Part shown: piece by piece, positions 1-6,372 of the stretch | How positions within the stretch are numbered: the first letter of the stretch is position 1 | Layout of the letters: every line of letters starts with the position of its first letter | Assembly: GCA_018822065.1 (NCBI GenBank) | Contig: JAHJKV010000080.1 | Location: forward strand, 1 to 9,073 | Source: Pseudomonadota bacterium | Lineage (GTDB): Bacteria; Desulfobacterota; Desulfovibrionia; Desulfovibrionales; Desulfovibrionaceae | Direction of reading: 5' to 3' | DNA length: 9,073 bases | Made by a program: the position numbers and the translations under genes | Notes under the pieces: model-generated | What the model was told of the DNA's origin: nothing | Databases searched by the model: none | What the model saw: only the letters and a program-made list of their open reading frames with translations

Positions 1-603
<603 letters not shown>

Positions 604-604
604 C

Positions 605-637
605 AAAAAAAAGGCTGCATCCATCCGATGCAACCTT
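605..637 (-). terminator. Intrinsic terminator of the oxidoreductase-permease-exported protein unit; intron target
   Basis: On the minus strand a 9-bp stem (GGTTGCATC / GATGCAGCC, one G-U pair) with a 5-nt loop is followed by eight T residues (612 to 605). AA and TT flanks can extend the stem. It starts 24 bases after the stop codon at 661. One base after the T-tract the group II intron begins, so the terminator itself is left complete. Confidence 0.9.
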
Positions 638-660
638 CGCTATTCCTGAAAGATACAGCG

Positions 661-1167
661 TTACTCGTCCTCAACTGTGGGAATAAATTCCTCGATGGTG
701 TAGAGGTTCCGTTCCACTTCAGGACCGCACTTTATGTCTACCTCGCGCCCGTCCGGAAGGGTAACCCGAATACCAGAGTCGTACTCATCCTGTCCCGATT
801 CGGCATTATAGTCATCATACACCGAATACCCGACATCTTTCACCTTGAATCTTAGATCAACCAGTGCAACCAGGCTGCGCGTATACCGGGACATTCGGAA
901 GGTATCCTGAGTGAAAACCTGTTCCTGCGGATACTGCATCTCGATCTTTCCGAGCGTGCCATACCGGTACTGCACATACCCATCCACACCGTGAAATCCG
1001 CTGGAAGCGCACACCGAAAGCATTTTGTGGTTCTTGGCCATCTTGCAGGCAAACACAACATCCTCGTCTTCCGTGCACAGCCCCCGCTATCCATCGGCCC
1101 AGGCCAAGGTAGAGCCGATGCAGCCCACCACGACAACGACACAACACATCAACATACGAAATCGCAC
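661..1167 (-). pseudogene. Small exported protein of unknown function, interrupted by an in-frame amber codon
   Basis: A start at GTG 1167-1165 is preceded by AAGGAG (1180-1175) with 7-nt spacing. It opens a typical export signal: basic MRFR, then a hydrophobic stretch with five valines, ending in TLAWA. A VVGC sequence at residues 13-16 could also serve as a lipobox. Codon 27 is TAG (1089-1087). The same frame then continues uninterrupted for 141 codons, beginning RGLCTEDEDVVFACKMAKN, with a small cysteine-bearing domain (C31, C41 and others), then YVQYRYG and an acidic tail. The D-V-V-F-x-C...SVCAS...YVQYR pattern is familiar from uncharacterised secreted bacterial proteins; I know no function. 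Without readthrough, only a leaderless fragment from GTG 1056 (131 codons, no ribosome binding site) could be made. Most likely a recent nonsense mutation or sequence error; suppression of UAG is possible but unsupported. Confidence 0.7.
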
Positions 1168-1194
1168 TCTGCTTCTCCTTGGTTTCTCCAGGCA

Positions 1195-1230
1195 TTGCAT
1201 CCCTGGTAAAACCAGGGACAGTGGATGCAA
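1195..1230 (-). other. Intergenic compound hairpin between the permease and exported-protein genes
   Basis: TTGCATCC (1195-1202) pairs with GGATGCAA (1223-1230). Inside, CTGGT (1203-1207) pairs with ACCAG (1211-1215) around a 3-nt loop, leaving a 7-nt bulge. An alternative inner fold is CCCTGGT/ACCAGGG (1201-1217). No T-run follows on either strand, so it is not a standard intrinsic terminator. It lies between the permease stop (1259) and the ribosome binding site of the next gene (1175-1180), where it could affect mRNA processing or partial termination. Function unknown. Confidence 0.45.
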
Positions 1231-1258
1231 AACGTGTTTGGATATGGTCCCGGATTTC

Positions 1259-2206
1259 TTACAGCACAGGGTTCATCGCCAGGAACCCGATGAACAGGAA
1301 GACCGAAACGACCGTGTGCACGGCCAGGACACTGTTTACCCGTTGCAGGTCACTTTCCTTGCCCTTCATAAACAGCGGCAGGATGAACGGCGGCGGCAGG
1401 ATGAACAGTGTGAACAGAGCCAGCTCAAAGGGGCGGCCCAGGCCCAACATCCCGCGCAGCACATAGACATTGAGCAGGAGTGCCAGGGGGACACAGACCA
1501 GGACGCGGGCCGTGGTTACGGCCAGGGCAAGACACAGGTTGGAGCGTTCGATGCGAACGCCATAGCCCACGATGATCAGAACCAGGGGCACAGTGAGTGC
1601 GCCCAAAAGCTCCAAGGCACTGCCCACAGCACCGAACACGGGCAACCCCAGAATGGTTGTGCCAAACCCGGCCGCATTCAGTCCCAGACCGAGACAAACA
1701 GCCAGGATCACGGGCGAAGTGACAAACATGGACGCCAACCTGCCGGGTCGCACCCCGCCTTCCTGACGCGAGATCAAAAGGGCCAGGTACACGAACCAGA
1801 TAAAAAACTCATGGCCGAGATCGACCACCGCGATGTAGCCGATTGCATCCAGACCATAGGCCCCGCCAAAGAGGCTGATGCCGAGCATGCCATATTCAAA
1901 CCCGGTCATCAGAAACGGCAGCTCCTCCTTATCCTCGGGGCAAAACCGTGCCCCGAAGCAACCCAGGAAATAGAGCCCTACGCACACAGCCAGAATCACA
2001 AAAAAAAGCGAGAGGTAGGAGATATGAAGTTCGATTTTCAGAAAGGAGAGGAAAAGGACCGATGGCAGGGCAACGTTTACCACCAGCCGTTTCAGGTCAT
2101 CCACAGTGGTCTGGGAGAGGAAGTTCCAGCGGCCAAAGGCCCGGCCAAGTCCGAGAAGCAGCAGGATGGGGAGCACCTGCTCGGCGATGTGTGCGAAGCG
2201 GTCCAT
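1259..2206 (-). CDS. AEC (auxin efflux carrier) family permease
   Basis: A 315-residue, very hydrophobic protein with roughly eight to ten membrane segments spread over its whole length. This is the usual size and layout of bacterial AEC-family transporters (Pfam Mem_trans), inner-membrane secondary carriers often linked to export or uptake of small organic acids. Supporting features are the N-terminal helix ILLLLGLGRAFGRW, a break near residue 45 (NVALPSVLFLSFLK), the mid-protein segment SPVILAVCLGLGLNAAG, and the late NSVLAVHTVVS segment. The substrate cannot be read from sequence. The start at ATG 2206 is one base after the stop codon of the upstream oxidoreductase (TGACATG) and lacks a strong ribosome binding site of its own, so translational coupling is likely. 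The pairing suggests the permease moves a substrate or product of the oxidoreductase, which is inference. Confidence 0.88.
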   Translation of the reverse strand: MDRFAHIAEQVLPILLLLGLGRAFGRWNFLSQTTVDDLKRLVVNVALPSVLFLSFLKIELHISYLSLFFVILAVCVGLYFLGCFGARFCPEDKEELPFLMTGFEYGMLGISLFGGAYGLDAIGYIAVVDLGHEFFIWFVYLALLISRQEGGVRPGRLASMFVTSPVILAVCLGLGLNAAGFGTTILGLPVFGAVGSALELLGALTVPLVLIIVGYGVRIERSNLCLALAVTTARVLVCVPLALLLNVYVLRGMLGLGRPFELALFTLFILPPPFILPLFMKGKESDLQRVNSVLAVHTVVSVFLFIGFLAMNPVL

Positions 2207-2207
2207 G

Positions 2208-3197
2208 TCAGCACTTCGTCCAGGTCTGCGTTTCTGCGGCGCGGAGCAAGGTCTCCATCACCCGCATGTTCCCAACGGCATCGGTCAGAGGCGTAGGAAC
2301 CGGGGTATCGTTCAGAATGGCCAGGGACATCAACTCCCCCTGGATGGCATATTGGTCACACACCTCAAACTCGATTGTCCGGGCCTGCTTTCCCTGTCGA
2401 TGCACCAGCACCGTCGGCCTGTCGATGGGGGAATTGAAAGGTATCATCAGCTCGATGCTTCCCGCCTCGCCACAAAGAATCACCCGCTGGTGCCATTCCA
2501 ACTGGGTGGAGCAGGTGAAACTGGCGATGCACCCGTCAAAATCCATCATGCCCGAAAAGAGACGGTCGGTTCCAAAAGCTGGATCGCGGTCCACAAAACC
2601 GAAAACCCGATCAGGTTCGGCTTGGAACAGCCAGCGTGATAGCGAGGTGCAATAGCACCCGATATCCATCATGGCCCCACCGCCGACATCCGTGCGGTTT
2701 CGAATATTATTCGGATCGTTGTTGAAATAGGAGAAATATACCTGAATGGAGGTCAGGCTGCCGATCTCCCCAGTTTCGATCAGTTCTCGCGCCCGCACCC
2801 ACTGCGGATGATGGCGATACATGAAGGCCTCCATGATCTTAAGGCTCGGATATCCCTGGCTTGCCGCCAGCAACGTTTCCGCCTCCTGGCTGCTCAGGCC
2901 GATGGGCTTCTCGCAGAGCACATGCTTGCCAGCCTCCAGGGCCTTCAGCGACCAGGGCAGATGCAGATGATTGGGCAACGGGATGTACACGGCATCGATA
3001 TCCGGGTCTGCCAGCAAGGCCTCGTAGCTTCCATAAAACTTCTCCAGTCCCAGAGTGCAGGCCGCATCCCGTGCTCCATTCTCATTGCGTGAGGCAATGG
3101 CCGTCACCTGGACATGGGCAGCCTTCTGCATGGCCGGAATCACCTGTTTCATTCCAATGGAAGCGGTGCTGAGCGCCCCCCAACGTACCTGGTGCAT
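2208..3197 (-). CDS. Gfo/Idh/MocA family NAD(P)-dependent oxidoreductase
   Basis: A 329-residue soluble dehydrogenase with the two-domain layout of the family. Residues 5-15 (RWGALSTASIG) form the first beta strand and nucleotide-binding loop of the Rossmann fold. D68-A-V-Y-I-P-L-P-N-H follows, then the hallmark C-E-K-P (E96, K97, P98; the lysine is the conserved catalytic or substrate residue). M-E-A-F-M-Y-R-H-H-P at 122-131 opens the C-terminal domain, and G-G-G-A-M-M-D-I-G-C-Y (172-182) carries the conserved D178. The EAFMYR-HP form resembles the D-xylose dehydrogenase / dihydrodiol dehydrogenase branch, so a sugar or polyol substrate is plausible but unproven. An ATG six codons further upstream (3215) is less likely, because AGGGGGG lies between the two and is well spaced for ATG 3197. 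The gene appears to lead a unit with the AEC permease. Confidence 0.92.
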   Translation of the reverse strand: MHQVRWGALSTASIGMKQVIPAMQKAAHVQVTAIASRNENGARDAACTLGLEKFYGSYEALLADPDIDAVYIPLPNHLHLPWSLKALEAGKHVLCEKPIGLSSQEAETLLAASQGYPSLKIMEAFMYRHHPQWVRARELIETGEIGSLTSIQVYFSYFNNDPNNIRNRTDVGGGAMMDIGCYCTSLSRWLFQAEPDRVFGFVDRDPAFGTDRLFSGMMDFDGCIASFTCSTQLEWHQRVILCGEAGSIELMIPFNSPIDRPTVLVHRQGKQARTIEFEVCDQYAIQGELMSLAILNDTPVPTPLTDAVGNMRVMETLLRAAETQTWTKC

Positions 3198-3202
3198 TTT
3201 AG

Positions 3203-3209
3203 CCCCCCT
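3203..3209 (-). promoter_or_regulatory. Ribosome binding site that fixes the oxidoreductase start
   Basis: AGGGGGG followed by CTAAA and then ATG 3197. It would lie inside the coding region if translation began at the upstream ATG 3215, which has no such site. It therefore supports the shorter 329-residue protein. Confidence 0.7.
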
Positions 3210-3398
3210 GTGCATTCGTTATCTCATACTATATAAATGCCTGTCCGAAATCATAGAGAACAATATTGCATTTCTTGATTGCCTTTGCCAGCAACAACAT
3301 TCAATTGTCATAATCAAAATATCCATAACCATAGACGAGGCCCGCGCCTATCGTATCTATGTAACTTGAGATAGTTCAACTCATAATTTTTTCATGAA

Positions 3399-3726
3399 CA
3401 GGGATTTGTCGGCGACTTGAACGAGTATCCGGTGAACAGCGAAGAACAGAACACCCTGCAATCCGAGCCTAGCCTCCGGCGTATCGACCTGACCACTGGG
3501 GATAGACTGTCCCTGGCGCATTGGCTCCAGGTCTCAGGCTACCCGACTGACTACTGGATCCGGCCAGGTCTTCTTGTTCAAGCAGGATTTCTACATGACG
3601 TTTTCCATGGACACGGACGATGTTCTGGTCGGACAGTCTCGCCAGGCCATGAAAGCGGCCAAGATAGACGGCACACTCGATGCGATCATCAAGCGCTACC
3701 AGCTCCAATTCGAGATGGAGCCCTGA
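3399..3726 (+). pseudogene. Remnant of a periplasmic solute-binding protein (SBP_bac_3 type), 5'-truncated and frameshifted
   Basis: Two overlapping plus-strand frames together give the C-terminal third of an amino-acid-type ABC solute-binding protein. From 3402, one frame reads GFVGDLNEYPVNSEE, then LRRIDLTTGDRLSLAHWLQ, matching the family pattern of a G-x-Y-P stretch followed by G-R-I-D-L-x-x-x-D. Near 3561-3568 the homology moves to the +1 frame, reading VFLFKQDFYMTFSMDTDD, then AMKAAKIDGTLDAIIKRY and a TGA stop at 3724. This is the standard end of the family (F-S-x-D-T ... K-x-D-G-T-x-D-x-I-x-x-Y). Removing one base from CGGCCAGGTC would join the frames as R-P-V-F-L-F. No N-terminal half or signal peptide is found upstream, where the DNA turns AT-rich. 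The stop lies 29 bases from the convergent channel gene. The call rests on pattern recognition of the C-terminus. Confidence 0.72.
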
Positions 3727-3754
3727 AAGCCGGTGGAACGGCGCGAACGCGAGG

Positions 3755-4849
3755 CTAAATGATGTAGCCCAAAACGCCACCAACGACGATCAAGGCCATG
3801 ATGTACGGAAAGATCTTTCTATTCGTCTGCTCCATCCGTTCGGCACGCTCCGCCTGGCCCACGGCCCGCATTCGCTGAGCTACCACCGACTCCACCAGGG
3901 CAAACAAGGTGATGATATATCCGAGCAGGACAAGTACATCCAAGAATATCATATCTTTAAGCTTTGGAAGGTCCTCCGCGATGATGCCATTGAAGGCCAC
4001 GAGGGATAACAGGGCAATGAGGATGAACTCGATGCGCTTGTCCAGATCCGCATAGACGATGCAGGAGAGCATGAAGAGGATGATGCCCAAGGGCAGGAAG
4101 ATGGTCTTGACGTAATGCCAGGCTTCACGTTCGATCACGATGGTGAACCGCATTTCCGAGAATTTCTCTGCCGCACGTGTTTCAAACACATCCAGGTATT
4201 CCTGCTCCACACTCTCCACCCGCCAGTCCATCAAGTGCACGTCAGGACCGATGGTGGATTGCCTCTTGCCGGGCTTAAGGATGAGATGCTTGTCGTCCCA
4301 AGAAAAGGACTCCAGATCGATATGAACTTTCTGGGCGTCAAAGGGAAACTTGTGCAGGTCGAAGTCCAGGGGGATGGTGGCGAAGAAGCGTTCCCGATAG
4401 TCCACTTCGCCATCGGGGTGAATGATCAGTTCCATGTCCTCGATTTCACGCTTGTGCAGTTCGTTTTGTATGATGATATCCGGCCACCAGATCAACTCCA
4501 ACTCCAACTCCGCGTCCTTACCGAGGAAAGTCTCTTCCACAGCATCAGCATTGGCCGGGTCCTGGGCCAACCGCGGATCGTGCCAGTCCACCTCGAAAAA
4601 CCCCTCGATGTTCATGGTTGGAAATCGTTCGCTCGGGGGGTCGATGCTGTTGATGCGCAACAAGGAAAAGGTGACCTCCACATCTGTCGGAAACTTCGGC
4701 GGGGTAACGAAGTGGGCCTCTGAGCCTCCATCAAGGACCGTCTGGTCGATGAAGTCCTGCTCCGTCGGGTTGGCCCAGACAGTTGTGACTGACAGGACAA
4801 ACAGGGCGAGGCAGGACAGGCAGACACACATTCGGAGCATTGGTTTCAT
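3755..4849 (-). CDS. Pentameric ligand-gated ion channel, paralog 1 (GLIC/ELIC-type)
   Basis: A 364-residue subunit of a homo- or heteropentameric inner-membrane channel with a periplasmic ligand-binding domain. Order: signal peptide 1-26 (ending TVWA); beta-sandwich domain with W-x-D (W89, D91), loop A W-W-P-D (121-124) and F-P-F-D (168-171); M1 about 246-267; M2 about 270-292; M3 about 300-321; short linker; M4 about 346-364 ending at the C-terminus. The Cys-loop cysteines are absent, as in other bacterial members. Aligning A-F-N (285-287) with GLIC puts D270 at -2', E274 at 2', I278 at 6' and L281 at 9', which suggests cation selectivity with a hydrophobic gate. There is no extra N-terminal domain of the DeCLIC kind. 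AAGGAGG precedes ATG 4849. The gene is 131 bases downstream of its paralog; the two are probably partly cotranscribed. Ligand unknown. Confidence 0.96.
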   Translation of the reverse strand: MKPMLRMCVCLSCLALFVLSVTTVWANPTEQDFIDQTVLDGGSEAHFVTPPKFPTDVEVTFSLLRINSIDPPSERFPTMNIEGFFEVDWHDPRLAQDPANADAVEETFLGKDAELELELIWWPDIIIQNELHKREIEDMELIIHPDGEVDYRERFFATIPLDFDLHKFPFDAQKVHIDLESFSWDDKHLILKPGKRQSTIGPDVHLMDWRVESVEQEYLDVFETRAAEKFSEMRFTIVIEREAWHYVKTIFLPLGIILFMLSCIVYADLDKRIEFILIALLSLVAFNGIIAEDLPKLKDMIFLDVLVLLGYIITLFALVESVVAQRMRAVGQAERAERMEQTNRKIFPYIMALIVVGGVLGYII

Positions 4850-4876
4850 AACGTCCTCCTTGCAAAATTCCGCTCA

Positions 4877-4904
4877 ATTTTACTCCCATCTTCGGGAAAT
4901 GCAA
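4877..4904 (-). promoter_or_regulatory. Weak candidate sigma70-type promoter ahead of channel paralog 1
   Basis: TTGCAT (4904-4899), a 16-base spacer, then TAAAAT (4882-4877; 5 of 6 matches to TATAAT), ending 27 bases before the start codon. The -35 matches at only 3 of 6 positions. It could give the second channel gene its own expression, apart from read-through from paralog 2, since no terminator separates them. Confidence 0.3.
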
Positions 4905-4980
4905 TAACAAGAGAATGCGAGCCAAAGGAACACGCATGACATATCCACCAGAATCACTCAGATTATTCTGCTCTTGGACA

Positions 4981-6105
4981 TCAGATCACGTACCCGAGAA
5001 CACCTCCACAGATGATCAACCCGAAGACATAGGGGAAGACTTTTCGGTTCATCTGTTCCATGCGTTCCGCTCTCCCCTGGTTGCCAGAAGCGACCATCCG
5101 CTGGGCAATGACCGATTCCAACAAAGCGAACATGGTGATCAGGTAGCCCATGAGGATGAGCACATCCAGAAAGATGAGACTTGAAAGTTTGGGCAATGCG
5201 TCAGAAATGATCCCGTGGAAGGCCACCAGGGACAACAGCGCGATCAGGATAAATTCTATGCGCTTGTCCAGATTGCAATAGACAATGGTGCACAGCATGA
5301 AAAGGATGATGCCCAAGGGAATGATAATGGTCTTTACGTAATGCCAGGGATGCCGCGTAAGCATAATCTGCAGTTCAAGTTTGGAATATCCGTCCTCACC
5401 ACGAGCTTCGTGCACGTCATAGAGTTCGGCCCCTACATGGGTGATCTCCCATTCCTGCAGTGTCAGATCATCACTCAGACCAGTCATATGCTTGCCGTGC
5501 TTGAAGATCACGCTTTTGTCATTCCAGGCAAAGGATTCCAGATCGATGAGAATCTGCTGACTGTCAAAGGGAAACTTGTGCAGGTCAAAATCGAGTGGAA
5601 TGATGGCAAAAAAACGTTCCTTGTAGCTCACCGCGCCATTGGGCTTGATGATCAACTCGATATCCTCGCGCTCCCGTTTGTGCCGCTCATTTTGTATGAT
5701 GATGTCAGGCCACCAAATCTGCTCCAGCTCGTATTCCGCGTCGTTGCCAATAAATATTTCCTCTTCGGTCCCGGTTTTCTCCGGATCATAAGCCAACCGG
5801 TGATCAATCCAGTCCGCTTCCAGAAAGGCTTCGATCTCTGTTGTTGGAAATCGTTCGCCTGGTCCGTCTATCCGGGCAATACGCAACAGGGTGAGTTGAA
5901 CTTCCACATAGGTAGGCAGAACCGGAGGCGTCACCCAGACCGCGTCACCGCCGCCCTCAAGACTTTCAACCTCAAGGCTGTCGCTCTCCTCGATCGAAAG
6001 TGCCGTCTCAACCTGTTCCGTGGCCAAAGAAGCACACGGGAGCAACAGAACAAACATCATCACAAAAAAAAACGGTGAAAAACACCTATAGAGTTCGGTT
6101 CGCAT
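4981..6105 (-). CDS. Pentameric ligand-gated ion channel, paralog 2 (GLIC/ELIC-type)
   Basis: A 374-residue channel subunit. Signal peptide 1-28 (ending ASLA); an acidic, low-complexity stretch of about 22 residues (29-50) richer than in its neighbour; ligand-binding domain with W-x-D (W99, D101), W-W-P-D (131-134) and F-P-F-D (178-181); M1 about 256-277; M2 about 280-302; M3 about 310-331; M4 about 356-374. No Cys-loop cysteines. The pore residues equal those of paralog 1: D280 (-2'), E284 (2'), I288 (6'), L291 (9'); 15' is H297 instead of N. From residue 51 it aligns with paralog 1 residue 41 to the end without any gap (about 204 of 324 identical, counted by eye). AAGGAG precedes ATG 6105. 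First of the two minus-strand channel genes and divergent from cheV; a 17-bp palindrome overlaps its ribosome binding site. Confidence 0.96.
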   Translation of the reverse strand: MRTELYRCFSPFFFVMMFVLLLPCASLATEQVETALSIEESDSLEVESLEGGGDAVWVTPPVLPTYVEVQLTLLRIARIDGPGERFPTTEIEAFLEADWIDHRLAYDPEKTGTEEEIFIGNDAEYELEQIWWPDIIIQNERHKREREDIELIIKPNGAVSYKERFFAIIPLDFDLHKFPFDSQQILIDLESFAWNDKSVIFKHGKHMTGLSDDLTLQEWEITHVGAELYDVHEARGEDGYSKLELQIMLTRHPWHYVKTIIIPLGIILFMLCTIVYCNLDKRIEFILIALLSLVAFHGIISDALPKLSSLIFLDVLILMGYLITMFALLESVIAQRMVASGNQGRAERMEQMNRKVFPYVFGLIICGGVLGYVI

Positions 6106-6116
6106 CGGACTCTCCT

Positions 6117-6133
6117 TTTCGAATACTTCGAAA
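6117..6133. promoter_or_regulatory. 17-bp perfect palindrome at the leader of channel paralog 2
   Basis: TTTCGAATACTTCGAAA: two 7-base arms (TTTCGAA and TTCGAAA) around a 3-base centre. On the minus strand its end overlaps the AAGGAG ribosome binding site of the channel gene (start 6105). It could be an operator for a dimeric regulator, or fold in mRNA and limit ribosome access. The regulator is unknown. Confidence 0.45.
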
Positions 6134-6306
6134 CCCTATACGTCGTTTTCTGCAAAAAGACTATTCTCCAGGGATCCTTCTCATGTTCCACACCAATACC
6201 ATTTTCAAAAACACGCCACTGCTGTTCATGGTCCATACTCACCCTCTGCTCTAAAAGCCCTCCCCCGACCCGCCAGAAAACATCGCACGAATATTTCATC
6301 GGGACA

Positions 6307-6335
6307 TTGCCATATTCTTTGGCATGGACTAGTAT
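6307..6335 (+). promoter_or_regulatory. Candidate sigma70-type promoter of cheV
   Basis: TTGCCA (6307-6312; 5 of 6 to TTGACA), a 17-base spacer, then TAGTAT (6330-6335; 4 of 6 to TATAAT). Initiation would fall near 6342, leaving a leader of about 30 bases with AAGGGG before ATG 6373. An inverted repeat TGCCA-N7-TGGCA (6308-6324) covers the -35 region and spacer and might be an operator. Confidence 0.5.
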
Positions 6336-6372
6336 TTAAAAGTACCAATGAACAATTAGCCAAGGGGCGGAC

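Noticed and set aside
1025..2296. Long plus-strand open frame (423 codons) antisense to the permease
   Set aside because: It is rich in His, Gln, Asp and Lys, has no domain or signal logic, and is exactly opposite a convincing hydrophobic permease; antisense to membrane-protein codons commonly leaves such long polar frames.
3228..3233. TATAGT -10-like hexamer upstream of the oxidoreductase
   Set aside because: No acceptable -35 element at 16 to 18 bases; the region is AT-rich, so such hexamers are expected by chance.
3366..3379. TTGA-N6-TCAA, the core of a CRP/FNR-family site
   Set aside because: Eight fixed bases are expected about once per 65 kb per position set, so one isolated match in 9 kb is weak. 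It is about 170 bases from the nearest live start codon, and no matching promoter was found.
4949..4970. Inverted repeat CAGAAT-N10-ATTCTG between the two channel genes
   Set aside because: The stem has only 6 AT-rich pairs, the loop is 10 bases and no T-run follows, so it is not a convincing terminator.
5215..6078. 287-codon plus-strand open frame antisense to channel paralog 2, and a 202-codon one at 4115-4723 antisense to paralog 1
   Set aside because: Both are mirror images of the channel genes. Their resemblance to each other follows from the paralogy of the sense strands.
6060..6299. 79-codon minus-strand frame ahead of and overlapping the start of channel paralog 2
   Set aside because: It has no ribosome binding site, overlaps the channel's signal peptide by 46 bases, and shows no recognisable composition.
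6307..6350. Possible sigma54 promoter (TGGCATGG) upstream of cheV
   Set aside because: The required GC-containing -12 element is absent at the correct spacing; the sigma70-type reading fits better.
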